Source of the DNA: Diphasiastrum complanatum | Taxonomy: Eukaryota > Streptophyta > Lycopodiopsida > Lycopodiales > Lycopodiaceae | Reading direction: 5' to 3' | Length of the DNA: 64,000 nucleotides | Assembly: GCA_029204225.1 (NCBI GenBank) | Contig: CM055095.1 | Location: 36,667,078 to 36,731,077, forward strand | In this document: positions 10,831-22,423 of the stretch, piece after piece | Layout of the letters: each line of letters begins with the position of its first letter | Numbering within the stretch: the first letter of the stretch is position 1 | Translations under genes and position numbers: made by a program | The notes under the pieces: model-generated | Databases searched by the model: none | Seen by the model: the letters and a program-made list of their open reading frames with translations, nothing else | Told to the model about the DNA's origin: nothing

Positions 10831-11455
10831 TCAATCACAGTAAAAGTTTAGCTTTCCGATAGGAAGATCCCCCTTACTACCACTGCTTTGCCCATCTTTG
10901 CCTTTGTTCAGAAAGTACATTCTCTTCCTGTTATTGCCATTGCCTGGTATGACTGAGCTTGGATTGTTCAAATTGAAGGAACCCATTTTTATGCTAGTAT
11001 CCTGGAAGTATTTGTCTTGCAAGGTAGAGAAGCTGGGTTTTTTTAAAAGGCGTTCAATTTCTCGAACGTTTTCAGCATCGCCAAGGTGTGCAAGGAGCTT
11101 AGCAGTAGGGTTAATGGAAAGTTCATTATGTCATCATAAATTAATCTTTGTTCAATGTTCTTAATTTTGAATGATAATTTTTGATATTTAGTATAGTGTA
11201 TGTGAAGTTTTGCTTGGTGTTGTTGGTTTTTTGAGTTTGTGATGATGGTTTTTTGGGGAAATCGAGTGCCAAGTCATAATGCTCAATATTTGAATCTACC
11301 AACGATGTAGTTGGTGGGTTGTTTTGAATTACGTCTTTGTGATTTTCGAGATCGTTCCAATCGATGTCGATGTTTTGCTCTTTTTTTTTGTAGTCGTAGA
11401 TTTTGTTTTGTTTTGTGATATGATTTGTATGTTTTAGTAATAAGTGTCGTGCCAT
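10831..11455 (-). pseudogene. Possible N-terminal region of the Penelope-like element
   Basis: Two minus-strand open stretches lie directly upstream of the RT. The first (11455-11141) begins MARHLLLKHTNH and is Asn/Lys/Asp-rich. The second (about 11120-10831) includes AKLLAHLGDAENVREIERLL and MGSFNLNNPSSVIPGNG and ends at a stop at 10831. They share strand with the RT and no promoter or other gene lies between. I recognise no domain; assignment to the RT element rests on position only. A perfect 16-bp palindrome (11562-11577) sits further upstream. Confidence 0.35.
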
Positions 11456-11594
11456 GATTGACTGGTGCTTTTTAGATTTTGTTCAAATTTTACAAATGGC
11501 AGATACAAAAGTAGATGCTCTCTGTAATAGTTTTCTAGATCTTTCTGGATGTTGTAATTGACAAATCAATTGATTTGAGAAATTGTTCTCTTGT

Positions 11595-12280
11595 TTACTT
11601 GCTTTCCATTGTCAATGTAATGTGCGACTTATTCAGCAAGACAAAATTGGTGGTAGGAAATTTTTCTTGACATGTAGTGATCAATTTTCGATTTGCATTT
11701 GATGTCAATAGATGAAGGTCCCAACAATTGAAATTGGTGTTTTTTTCTTTAAGACAAATGCTCGTTGCCAAGTAGACCACGTATTTGACATCTTGCCAAA
11801 GGGATTCACCCCATCTGTTGCAAGTCCAAATCTTATGTTTCTAGATTCACTTGCAAAACATAAGTACTCTTTGTCAATGTGTTTCCATGCAAGAGAATCT
11901 AAGGGTACTCTCATAACCCCATCTGAAGAATGGCGGCTAGCATGCCGATTCATCAGTTTTGCAAGGGATTTGCAACAAAACAATCGTTGCAATCGTGGAA
12001 TTATTGGAAAATGTCTCAACGCCTTGCTTGGGATAGCGGTCCCTTGCAAATCATCTCGATATCGAGGAGTCTCACATATAGGACAATTTGTCAGTCCTTG
12101 ATACTCACCACGATACAAAATGCAATCTTTTGGACAAGCATGATGTTGTGTATAGTCCATTCCCATTGCATTCAACATCTTGCATGCCTCGGCTCTCGTC
12201 TCTAGCATGTTATTTCCTTCTAGGAGTAGTTTGCGCAATACCCTGCATATAACCAAATGAATTTTCATAACATGAAACAC
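11595..12280 (-). pseudogene. CACTA (En/Spm) transposase, TNPD type
   Basis: TNPD is the catalytic transposase of CACTA DNA transposons. The minus strand carries its conserved core: HHACPKDCILYRGEY, LTNCPICETPRYR, IPSKALRHFPIIPRLQRLF, KSLAKLMNRHAS, DGVMRVPLDSLAWKHID, FASESRNIRFGLATDGVNPF and GKMSNTWSTW. After TWSTW the frame shifts near 11770; another frame continues with CLKEKNTNF, which matches the next conserved stretch. The segment then decays at about 11600. The N-terminal exon is at 12355-12585, separated by what looks like an intron. The DDE core of a full transposase (more than 700 residues) is only partly present. Confidence 0.8.
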
Positions 12281-12354
12281 AATTGCTTATTCAACTAAAA
12301 CTTTTAACTTACACAAGTACACACTTAGTTAAATAAATAATAATTCAATCTTCT

Positions 12355-12885
12355 TTACCCAAATAAAGATGTAACACTTGTATCACTCCATTTATATTTT
12401 GCTTGGAGATTCAATAGACGCAACGTAGCAAACAAACGAGATGTCTTTGCTCCAGGGTATGATGGTGTATGTGATTCTTCTCTCATTTTCTTTTCCTTGT
12501 CAGTCACAAAAGATTCGGTACCGTGTTCAGTGGGTTCTTTCATATTGTCATGATGCTCATAGACATCATTTATCAAGTTGTTCATAATTTAAACTTCATC
12601 TTGCATAGAACAATCATGTTCATCACTTGAACTTGATTTTTAGGAAGAAGAAGAGTTAGGTTGAGACCGCTTTGTCTTGCGACATTGTTGTTCATCTATT
12701 CTCATCATGGCTCGTAATCTCATCCGCTCACGACGAGATAGTTGATCTATATGTGGCCCATTGTATCTCAATCTTGTGGTGGATACAGAATGTATGTGAT
12801 CATCACTAGAACTAGATGACGATTCGTATTCCTTCAAACATGGGAAAACAAATAAGACATCAAAATTAAACAACAATATATACAA
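12355..12885 (-). pseudogene. CACTA transposase N-terminal exons
   Basis: The minus strand at 12585-12355 gives MNNLINDVYEHHDN followed by HTPSYPGAKTSRLFATLRLL and KYKWSDTSVTSLFG. This matches the TNPD N-terminal block (PLYPGCKK..., KWSDKSF...). A separate open stretch at 12885-12640 is serine-rich (KEYESSSSSSDDHIHS) with a charged region (RRERMRLRAMMRIDEQQ). It may be a further upstream exon; similar Ser-rich and charged text appears at 25800-26120 next to another CACTA-type domain. Confidence 0.6.
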
Positions 12886-12899
12886 ATTGGAACTTAAAT

Positions 12900-13410
12900 C
12901 AAGATATGAAAATTGAACATTATTTTAAAAAACACAAATACCACTGTTAAGACTATTCACATTCTCAAATAAAAGATATCATCTTATAATTCAAATATCG
13001 AATATCAAGAATGTATAACTAATTAGATTAAAACCATTGTATACAGTTTCAATATAGTTGAATATTTTGTGTTAAAACCTAAACACTAAGCATCATTCAA
13101 TTTGAAACTTAAATATGACATCAAAATCGAACATGATACTCAAATTGAAAATTAAACAAGGCATGAAAATTGAACATTATTTCTAAAACCTAAACATCAA
13201 ACATCATATCCAATTTGAAATTTATATAAGACATCTTAATCGAACATTATATTATAGTTAAAATTGAAACAAGACATTGAAAATTGAGCATTATTTATAA
13301 AAACTTAACATCAAACATCATATCAAATGTGAACTTATATAAGACATCCAAAGGAAACATCATATCTAAATTGAAAGTCAAATAAGACATCCAAATTGCT
13401 CGAATGAAAA
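12900..13410. repeat. Degenerate A/T-rich tandem repeat, period about 110 bp
   Basis: The phrase TAAAACCTAAACAnnAAnCATCAT recurs near 13073, 13182 and 13298, each followed by CAATTTGAAA-like text and (A/T)TAAGACATC. An earlier partial unit (GAAAATTGAACATTATTTT) lies near 12909. No coding potential is seen. Copies are diverged, so the array is old. Confidence 0.6.
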
Positions 13411-13619
13411 GGATGTACTTTTGGTATTTACAATGCACATGGTTGTGCTTGGCTCAAAACTTTTTGTACACATCTTGGTAGAGGATGATTGAAGCTATAG
13501 TTGATGAATAGTTCTTCACCACATTTAATAGGTCTGATCGCACAAACCATTACATATGTAGCTTTCACATATTTAGAAAAATAATCTTCTTTTTCATTGA
13601 TGCGTTCTTCAAAGTCACA

Positions 13620-15893
13620 ATTCTGGAGGGATTCGACTGATGAACCGCTCCTGGGACTTGTTGCTGGGTAGCAGCAACATTTTTGTCTGATTCATTGTCT
13701 CGAAGTGGGTCGACAATAGACACGCCTGAGCCAGAAGCTCGGACTGTCATGTCAATGGCAGGTGATGAAGGTTCTTCTTGAGCAATATCCTTGCCTTTGA
13801 GGTCGACGAACTGATCCTCGATAAAGATTGTAACCTGGATATATACAAGATTTCCTGGGTATCAGGATCGTACAACTTGTAAGTGTTATCAAACGAAGTA
13901 TATCCGATCAGGATGGTTTTGAGACCTTGGAAGTCCAATTTCTTCCATGTGTCCTTTGGGATCCGTGCATAGGCAATGCACCCAAACACTCTTAGGTTTT
14001 TCAAAGAAGGCTTAGAGCCTGTCCACACCTCGTGGGGTGTCTTGTCTGGGAGGGCCTTGGTCGAACATCTGTTGTGGACGTAAGCTGCAGTGGGAACAGC
14101 TTCAGCCCAGAATCTCTTAGGCAATGATGCATGCGATAGCATACACTTAGCAGATTCAACCAGAGTACGGTTCTTCCTCTCAACTAAGTGTAAGGAGTGA
14201 TGAATTGCTGCTCAATGCCTTGGCTTTGGCAGTACTCATTAAATTCTACAGAGATGTATTCTCCACCGTTGTCTGACCTTAGGGCCTTGATCGTCCTTCC
14301 GGTCTCCTTTTCTGCACGCTCCTTGAAGATTCCGAAGCAGTTGAAGGCTGATTTCTTCTTTATGAAGTACACCATAGTCATTCTAGAGAATTCGTCAATA
14401 AAGGTTATAAAATACTTGGCATCCTTCAACAAAGGATTTTTCATCGGGCCACAAATATCTGAATGTACAACATCTAGCAATCCTCTAGCAACATGTTGAT
14501 GGCTTGACTTAAATGGTTTCCTAGTTTTTTTTTCAACTAGACAGCCTTGACAGACAGGTAACTCGACTTTTTCGCGAGGATAGTCAAGATCAAGAACAAT
14601 AGATTGTCTAGACATTCGTTGTACAGCAGCATGATTTAAATGACCAAGTATATAATGCCAAAGTAAACCTTCATTTGAATGAATTGAAGTACTGAGAGCT
14701 TGACTAGAGGCAGAAGAGCAATGACTCAATCTATACACGTATCCATGCCTCTTTTTGAGTGCTAGGATCTTGCCTGTCCTATCAACTACTTTACACTGAT
14801 CACATTCGAACTCTACTCTATGTCCTAGATCTGTGATTCTGCTTACAGAGAGCGGATTCATAGATAACTTTGGTATATATAGGACTTTAGAGAGTAGCTT
14901 AGACTGATCATTTGCAAAGCATAATCTTACAATTCCTTCACCTTTAATAGCTTGTGTGCTATCGTCACCAAGGTGAACGAATTTCGGAGTACTGTAAGGT
15001 GTATAGGACTCAAAACAACAAATGAGGCTCGTCATGTGCTGAGTGGCTCCGGAATCCAGGAAGCAAGAACTGTCGCTAGATGCTCCTTGATGATTGGTCA
15101 TGAAAGCATCATGGTCTGCTTCTTGAATAGGCTGTGGAGCTTCTACAGCTGCATTTTCCACTTGATTCGACTGCCCTTTGTTGTTGTTCTTCGCTTGAAG
15201 TATTCGGCAATCTTGTATTTAGTGGTTGTTTCATTTGCAGTATCTGCATAACAACTTCTTCTTTGTCTGCAGATTCGACTGTTCCTTGTGCTGAGCTGGT
15301 TTCTGGTCTGGCTTTGATTGCTTTGGGCCTTTCTTCTCCTTCTGTTTTGTCGTGCTCTTGTTGGTGTACAAGGCGTGAGAATCAACTAAGGAACTCGAGA
15401 CTTCATTCCTTCGCGTGTCTTCTGCAACAACATAGTAATGACTCTCGAAAGAGTCAATTCTGGATGAGTCGTGATGATCATCACCTAGCTGTCGTAAGAA
15501 CTTGGCAAGCCTTTAAGCAGTTGCATCACTACGTCTTGATCACCTATGACAGATCCGATAGCGGCCATTTGTCTTAGCAGGTTCTTGAATTGATTAATGT
15601 GATTCTGTAGAGAATCACCATTCATCATCTTGAGGGAGTAGAATTTCTTCTTGAGATGTAGCTTGGAAGCTATATCTCGCACTTCGTATAGTGTGCTCAA
15701 GATGTCCCAGACTTCTTTCGATGTCTGAGCCTCGAAAACATGGCCGATCTGGGTATCCGTGAAATTGAGGATGATCAGCGAGAAAGCTTTTCCATCCTTC
15801 AACTTCCATCTGGCGATTGTCGCGTCGTCCGCTTCAAAATTCCCTTTTGCACCTGTAACAACGTCGTACAATTCTTTTGCCATTAACGAACTA
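13620..15893 (-). pseudogene. Ty1/copia element E1: gag, protease, integrase
   Basis: Reading leftward from 15883, gag starts MAKELYDVVTGAKG, with GHVFEAQTSKEVWDILSTLY and NHINQFKNLLRQMAAIGSV. Protease is intact in sequence (FLDSGATQHMTS, near 15050). Then come LYIPKLSMNPLSVSRI and pre-integrase GLLWHYILGHLNHAAVQRMS. Integrase has the Asp of HSDICGPM and the Asp of LRSDNGGEYIS. Near 14180 a deletion of about 16 bp relative to E2 removes the PQxNG stretch and shifts the frame. The frame resumes with the late integrase MLSHASLPKRFWAEAV and the R-VFGCIAYARIPKD block. Pol stops at 13620 in the integrase-RT linker, with no RT downstream. Gag lacks its first residues, because the copy breaks at 15893. 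Confidence 0.85.
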
Positions 15894-15964
15894 GCTTTCT
15901 GGAATGGGCGGAAACACCTAGTTTCCAGTGTACATTGTCTCCAAAGATGTGTTCTCTATTTGTG

Positions 15965-16400
15965 AACACTGGTCCATGTAGACCTCTTATTTCAGCTCTC
16001 CATGCAAGAAGGTTGTTTTCTTGTCTACAATGTGAATCTTCAGATCATAGGCAGCTGCGTATGCAAATAATATGCGTAGAGTGCTTCACGACAGGAGAGA
16101 ATCTCTCTGTATAATCAATGTCATACCTCTGTGAGAAGCCTTTTGCAACTAGTGTGGCTTTGTATCTTAGTACATTGTCATCTGGTCCATACTTATGCTT
16201 GTAGACCCACTTGCATTTGATAGTCTTTCTGTCGACTGGTAATGGCTCGAGAGTCCACACTTTATTTTGCTTCATGAAACTCATTTCATCTTCCATGGCC
16301 TTAATCCACTTGTCCTTGTCTGGACTGTTGATGGCCTCTTCATAAGTTTGTGGTTCACCACCGAATCCACAGAATTATTCTTGAGCAGAAGATGAGCTGT
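15965..16400 (-). pseudogene. Copia RT N-terminal fragment placed upstream of E1 gag
   Basis: The minus strand encodes [50 protein letters not shown] and [20 protein letters not shown]. After a frame change near 16075 it continues with LKIHIVDKKTTFLHGEL and EVYMDQC. This is the first third of a copia RT, ending before the catalytic YVDD. It lies on the 5' side of E1 gag, the reverse of normal pol order, so it comes from a neighbouring copy or a rearrangement. On the right it abuts the inverted-repeat element at 16411. Confidence 0.8.
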
Positions 16401-16410
16401 CAGGTGTCAA

Positions 16411-17369
16411 ATCTCAAGAAAAATAAAATTTATAACAATATAAAACTAGTTTTAACAATTAAATACTACCATAATGATCTTGGAATTGATTTTTTTTATG
16501 TTCCATCATATTAAAAAATATCTTTTATGTAAGATTTTACGTTAAATCCTACAATAAAATCTTTTCATAAAATCTAGAAAAGATTATGACTTGCATGAAT
16601 GACATTTAAAGCATGCAAGCCCATGTGGGGGACCCTCTCACGTGTGAAGAGAGGGAAAGAAATTGCTTGGAACATCCATGAGTGGATAGCGTGTGGATTA
16701 TCCATGCGTGGATAACTTCTACGTGGATAATCCACGCGAAACTTGAATGCCAATAAAACCGCATTTTCGCGAGCATTCTTGCTCCTTTTCTTTTGCTTTC
16801 AAGTTTTATAGGTTTTCCTAATCTAGTGTTTAGTGCTCTTGCTTGCCATTGCTCTTCCAAGCTCTATAGATCTTGCTTGCTTGCTTGCTTTTGGTTGCTC
16901 TTCCTTGCTAGTGATCTTGCTCTTGCTATTGCTTGCAATCTCTTCCTAATCTATTGATCTTGCTTGCTCTTGCTTACTATTGATCTATTGCTTTCTTGTC
17001 ATTGCTTACTCTTCTAATATAACACTCTTCACTACTCTTTCACTCCCATTCTCCACTACTTTCTAACTTTTAAAGTTTTTCTTTGATACAATGTCTTCAA
17101 GTGGTAGGTCAAGTGGAAGGTCAAGTGGGAGACCATCTAGGAGAAGAGATCGTGAGGAGCCCGAAGAATATAATCAAGAGGGGTTTGTGAATCTATCTCC
17201 TCAACAAAAAGATAGAATCAATAACCTTGTGTTATCTTCTTCGGGTGAATCATCTGAGAGAAGAGATGCGTGGCAATGTAGTTCATGCTCGTTTGCGTGA
17301 TTTAGTTGCTTTATATTTTGGTAAAGAATAAATGATCGATTGGTCCTCCCAATTGCTTCAAGACAAAAA
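16411..17369 (+). repeat. Left arm of a ~1 kb inverted repeat (element X)
   Basis: This segment starts TGTCAAATCTCAAG and matches the reverse complement of 23703-24768 at high identity throughout: the leader, the ATG, the first coding exon, and TTGGTCCTCCCAA beyond it. It includes a G-box-like CACGTG near 16641 and palindromic words of the type GTGGATAATCCACGC near 16690-16735. A pyrimidine-rich stretch with GCTTGCTTGCTTGC-like text leads to the ATG at 17091. The two arms face each other across about 6.3 kb of copia debris. Confidence 0.8.
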
Positions 17370-18147
17370 TAAAATAATAAAGACTTTATATTTTGAATTC
17401 CCTCAATCCAATGCTTTTAGTGGGACTTGGGCCTTGAATTCAATGTGCCTTTGGATTTGAAACAAAAGGCAATTGATGAGAAGAGTCGTGAGGAATCCCA
17501 AGAATTCCACGAAGCCTGGATGGTGCTCCAAAAGGGATTGGAGGAAGGTGAAAGGGAAATTGTTGCAAAACAATCCCCAAAAGTATGAACAACAACGTAG
17601 GGCCATCGCCAAGAAGCTTTTAAAACACGACCAAAGTCACTTGGGATTGGGAGGAAGGGGCAATCTAGAGGCCCAATTTGTAAGTGCGATATTTTTTACT
17701 ATGATTGTATTTTTGTAGTGAGATTGTTAATGTTTTTTTACTGCTAAACTATGTTTTTTCGTTGAATGTAGCTTAGTGATTTTGTAGGACACATGACCGC
17801 CTCGGAGTATAAACAAGGTTACAATCATGGATATGCCGGCCTTAAGGCTTTTATGGAATCCCATGGATTGTTTTCAATCGTAAACTCTTAACCTTTATTA
17901 TTTTGTGATTGTTTACTTGGTGGTTTACAAGTAAGTTTAATCTCAATTTCATTGAATCTTTGATTCTATTTTGTAGAGAGGCTCTACAACTTCAAGCGTT
18001 CATGATGTGGAAGAAAATGTGGAAAATATTGAGGAGCAAAATGTGGAAGAGAACGTGAATGAGAGCGAATGGGAGTTTGAAGATGTGGACACCAGCGTAC
18101 ACCTACAAGACGAAGGAAGTGAGGAGGGAGGAGGTGATGATGAGTAG
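17091..18147 (+). CDS. Unrecognised multi-exon gene of element X, left copy
   Basis: The start ATG at 17091 opens an SSGR-repeat N-terminus (MSSSGRSSGRSSGRPSRRR) followed by EEYNQEGFVNLSPQQKDR and NNLVLSSSGESSERRD. Further coding-like stretches include LRDLVALYFGK, AFSGTWALNSMCL, FHEAWMVLQKGLEEGER and QQRRAIAKKLLKHDQSHLGL. Clean GT-AG introns then connect the exon ending 17679 (TTT|gtaagt), exon 17772-17879 (YKQGYNHGYAGLKAFMESHG) and a terminal exon 17977-18147. The terminal exon encodes an acidic tail (VEENVENIEEQNVEENVNES) and stops at 18145-18147; all three join in phase 0. Frameshifts near 17270 and 17580 break the earlier part. No known family is recognised. A transposon-borne accessory protein is possible, as is a dispersed host gene. 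Confidence 0.45.
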
Positions 18148-18289
18148 AGTTTTTAAAGTAAATGTAAGGCCTTGTAAAAGGCAATGTATGAAGGGAGAAT
18201 TTATTCTCTCATCAATGTATTTTTTTTTAAATGAATCAATATAATGTTTTGGCACTACATCAATCTTGCAGAAATTTTGAATGTATATA

Positions 18290-21200
18290 TTTCTAATTCA
18301 TGAATGCTGTCTGCTTCTTGATCAGAGAGAAATACTCTATGTCCATAGCTTCTCTCTAGAGATCAGAGTCTGGTTGGTTGAGTGCCTCTTCGACTATCAT
18401 CGGTTCTTGTATCAAGAGACAGACAGACTCATGAGTATACCTTGTGGGTTGTGTGTGCACTCGGCTTGATCTTCTAGGAGGATTTGACTGATGAACCACT
18501 CTTGGGACTTGTTGCTGGGTAGCAGCAACATCTTTGTCTGATTCTCTGTCACAAAGTGGGTCGACGATAGACACACCTGAGCCAGAAGCTCAGACATTCA
18601 TATCAATGGCAGGTGATGAAAGTTCTTTTGGAGCAATATCCTTGCCTTTGATGTCGACGAACTGATCCTCAATAAAGACTGTACCCCGGCTATACAAGAT
18701 TTGCTGGGTATCAGGATCATATAGCTTGTATGTTTTATCAAATGAAGTGTATCCAATTAGGATGGTCTTGAGTCCTTGTAAGTCCAATTTTTTCTCGTGT
18801 CTTTTGGGATCTGCGCGTAGACAACGCACCCAAACACTCTTAGGTTCTTCAAAGAAGGCTTAGAGCCTGTCCACACCTCGTGGGGTGTCTTGCCTGAGAG
18901 GGCCTTGGTCGAACATCTATTCTGGACGTAAGCTGCAGTGGAAACAGCTTCATCCCAGAATCTCTTGGGTAACGATGCATGCGCTAGCATACATTTGACA
19001 GATTCAACCAGGGTACGGTTCTTCCTCTCAACTAAGCCATTATACTGAGGACTGTAAGAAGTGATGAATTGCTACTCATTGCCTTGGCTTTGGCAGTACT
19101 CCTTAGACTCGATAGAGATATATTCTCCACCGTTGTCTGATCTTAGGGCCTTGATCGTCCATCCAGTCACCTTTTCTACACGATCCTTGAAGATTCTGAA
19201 GTAGTTGAAAGCTTCTGATTTCTTCTTTATAAAATACACCATAGTCTTCCTAGAAAATTTATCAATAAAAGCTATAAAATAATTGGCATCCTTGAAGGAA
19301 GGATCATTCATCGGGCCACAAATGTCTGAATGTACAATGTCTAGCAATCTTGTAGCAACATGTTGATGGCTTGATTTAAATGATTTCCTAGTCTGTTTAC
19401 CAACTAGACAGTCTTGACAGACAGGTAACTCGACTTTATCGCGAAGATAGCTGAGATCTAGAACAATAGATTGTCTAGACATTTGTTGCACAGCAGCATG
19501 ATCCAAGTGACCAAGTCTATAATGCCAAAGTAATCTTTTATTTGTATGAATAGAAGTATTGAGTGCCTAGCTAGGGGCAAAAAAAACAGTGACTCAATTT
19601 ATACAAGTATCCATGCCTCTTTCGGAGTGCTAGGATCTTGCCTGTCCTATCAACTACTTTACATTGATCACATTCAAATTCTACTCTATGTCCTAGATCT
19701 GTGATTCTGCTTATAGAGAGCAGATTTGTAGATAAATTTGGTACATACAGAACTTTAGAGAGTAGCTTAGACTGATCATTTGCAAAGCTTAATCTTACGA
19801 TACCTTCACCTTTAATAGCTTGTGTGCTTTTGTCACCAAGATAAACTTATTTCTGGGTACTGAAATATCCAATGAGGCTGGTCATGTTTTGAGTGGCTCT
19901 GGAATCTAGGAACCAAGAACTGTTGCCAGATGCTCCTTGATGGTTGGTCATGAAGACATTATGATCCGCTTCTTGAATAAGCTGTGGAGCTTCCACAACT
20001 GCATTTTCCACTAGATTTGACTGCCCCTTGCTGTTGATGGCTTTATTTAAATGGTTTCCTAGTCTGTTTACCAACTAGACAATCTTGACAGACAGGTAAC
20101 TCGACTTTATCGCGAGGATAGTCGAGATCTAGAACAATAAATTGTCAAGACATTTGTTGCACAGCAGCATGATTCAAGTGACCAAGTCTATAATGCCAAA
20201 ATAAAATTTTATTTGTATGAATAGAGAAGTATTGGGTGCCTAACTAGGGGCAGAAAAACAATGACTGAATTTTTACAAGTATCCATGTCTCTTTCTGATT
20301 GCTAGGATCTTGCATGTCCTATCAACTACTTTGCACTGATCACATTTGAGTTCTACTCTATGTCCTAGATCTGTGATTCTACTTACAGAGAGCAGATTTG
20401 TAGACAAATTTGGTACATATAGGACTTTAGAAAGTAGCTTAGACTGATCATGTGCAAAGCTTAATCTTATAGTACCTTCAGCTTTAATAGCTTGTGTGCT
20501 ATTGTCGCCAAGGTGAACATATTTTTGGGTACTAAGGTGTATAGGACTCGAAATAGCCAATGAGACTGGTCATGTGCTGATTAACTCCAAAATCCAGAAA
20601 CCAAGAATTGTCACCAGATGCTCCTTGATGATTGGTCATGAAGGCATCATGATCCGCTTCTTGAATAGGCAGTGAAGCTTCTACAGCTGCATTTGCCACT
20701 TGATTCGACTGCCCTTTGCTGTTGTTCTTCACTTGAAGTATTCGGCAATCTTGTATTTCGTGGTTGTTTCATTTGCAGTATCTGCAGAACAGTTTCTTCT
20801 TTGTCCGCGGATTCGATTGTTCCTTGTGCTGAGCTGGTTTATGGTCTAGCTTTGATTGCTTTGGGCCTTTCTTCTTCTTCTGCTTTGTCATGCTCTTGTT
20901 GGTGTATAAAGCGTGAGAATCAGCTGAGGAACTTGAGGCTTCATTCCCCCGTGTGTCTTCCTGCAACAACATAGTAATGACTCTCAGAAGAGTCAGTTCT
21001 GGATGTGTCGTGATAATCATCACCCAACTGTCATATGAGCTTGGCAAGCTTGTAAGTAGTTGCATCACTGCTTCTTGATCATCTATGACAGATCCGACAG
21101 TGGCCATTTGTCTTAGCAGGTTCTTGATTTGATTAATGTGATTCTGTAGAAAATCACCATTCGTCATCTTGAGGGAGTAAAATTTCTTCCTGAGATGTAG

Positions 21201-21512
21201 TTTGGAAGCTATATCTCACACTTCGTATAGTGTGATCAAGATGTCCCAGACTTCTTTCGATGTCTGGGCCTCGGATACATGGCCGATCTGAGTATCCGTA
21301 ATGTTGAGGATCATCAGCACGAAAGCTTTTTCATCCTTCAGCCTCCATCTGGTGATTGTTGCGTCATCTGCTTCGGATTTCCCTTCTGCACCTGTAACAA
21401 TGTCATACAATTCTTTAGCCATTAGTACAGTTTTCATCTTAAATTTCCACAAATGGTAATTGGCTCCATCAAGCTTTTCCATAATAGGACTGGCTTTCCC
21501 TTGGGAATCCAT
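18290..21512 (-). pseudogene. Ty1/copia element E2: chimeric gag, two proteases, integrase
   Basis: Gag starts at 21512 (MDSQGKASPIMEKLDGANYH) and has a frame change near 21190. Protease copy 1 (20732-20532) reads WFLDFGVNQHMTS, so the catalytic DSG is DFG. It is followed by a first post-protease block and a partial pre-integrase block near 20140. A second protease copy follows (20074-19850, WFLDSRATQNMTS, Gly lost). Next come pre-integrase and integrase (19506-19072) with HSDICGPM and LRSDNGGEYIS, late integrase (18990-18757) and the integrase-RT linker to about 18290. RT and RNase H are missing. PBS and LTR lie directly upstream. The internal repetition is described separately. Confidence 0.85.
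19370..20711 (-). repeat. 671-bp tandem repetition inside E2
   Basis: GTCTGTTTACCAACTAGACA occurs at 19391 and again at 20062, an offset of 671 bp, and the similarity continues across both units (19370-20040 and 20041-20711). The units differ by many substitutions and small indels. They also carry different protease active-site changes, so the second unit was not copied from the first recently. The junction lies in TTGATGGCTT, a word present on both sides. Confidence 0.8.
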
Positions 21513-21657
21513 GTGGAAGAATTAGTCTAAGTGATAGGAAAAACTATTAGTGACTTAAGTATGAAAACCTGATACAAAAATACAGAACAAGAAAAAACAA
21601 TTACTCTATCGGCTAGTAGAGTCTTGTACTGTGGAACCTTATCAGGCTACAAAAATA

Positions 21658-21669
21658 GCTCTGATACCA
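21658..21669 (-). promoter_or_regulatory. Copia E2 primer-binding site
   Basis: The minus strand reads TGGTATCAGAGC, the initiator tRNA-Met site. It directly abuts the LTR edge TGTTGGAGAAAG at 21670. Confidence 0.9.
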
Positions 21670-22423
21670 TGTTGGAGAAAGAGGAAGAGGGTGTCATGTG
21701 TGAGAAAAAAAATAGCTCTAAAAGAAAATGAACACAAAAAAGAGACAAAACACGAATGAGAAACAAACTTGAATGGAAAGTATTTGTGCGTAGCGGAATG
21801 AGCTATATGACTCTTTCCCTAAGTATGACTATGCCTATCAGAAATGAACAGAACGTTAATGATGGAAAGCACGGTCGTTCTGATTACGTAGCCAAACTTT
21901 AATATAACACCAGAAGAGTAGTTTGTCGCATACAACTAGACAAATTATCTGTCGCGAATGATTCGCGAAGAGCTAGACTGAGCTCGACTGATAATCAGTT
22001 GCGAATGATTCGTGAACGACAAGACTAAATATTAGTTGTCTACGGCTAATCTAATATTAACTCGCTAAGAATTGATTACCAAATTGAGCAACTAGAAAGT
22101 CAGATAGAATGAAGAATAAGCATAACAATATTGACACATATCTGAACGCAGAACAAAGAACTGTTATCAGATTAAGTATATCAAATATACATGTCAATAA
22201 AGCAGTAGAGCACAAGACAATATCGGACGAAACCGCGTGCTCTACAAAGCTAATTCAATTTGTAAGAGGAATGAACCTGGTACTGACAATTAAAGAATCA
22301 ATGCACAAGGCATCTACTTCGTCTATTTTTGATAAGCTTCTGATGCTAAATTTACACACACTTGATCTTCAATCTCTTAATCAACGATCAAAACTGATAT
22401 GCAAATGGTATTCAGTATATGTG
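21670..22423 (-). mobile_element. E2 5' LTR, truncated
   Basis: This is the inner part of a TGTTGGA-family LTR, matching the LTRs starting at 37962, 43984 and 45366. About 750 of roughly 1,120-1,190 bp remain. It stops near 22423, where minus-strand gag/protease of a different copia (E3) begins. Terminal reading frames here are LTR text, not genes. Confidence 0.8.

Noticed and set aside
9600-11600. Hammerhead ribozyme beside the Penelope-like RT
   Set aside because: Some Penelope-like elements carry hammerheads, but no CTGATGA core with a matching GAAA was found on either strand.
12900-13410. CRISPR-like array or satellite centromere
   Set aside because: Units are diverged, few and without spacers; eukaryotic context makes CRISPR inapplicable, and three units are too few for a centromere satellite.
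15134-15577. Plus-strand ORF repeated at 20672-20974 and 37036-37479
   Set aside because: Its recurrence looks like conservation, but it lies antisense to copia gag in E1, E2 and E4 and follows from their homology.
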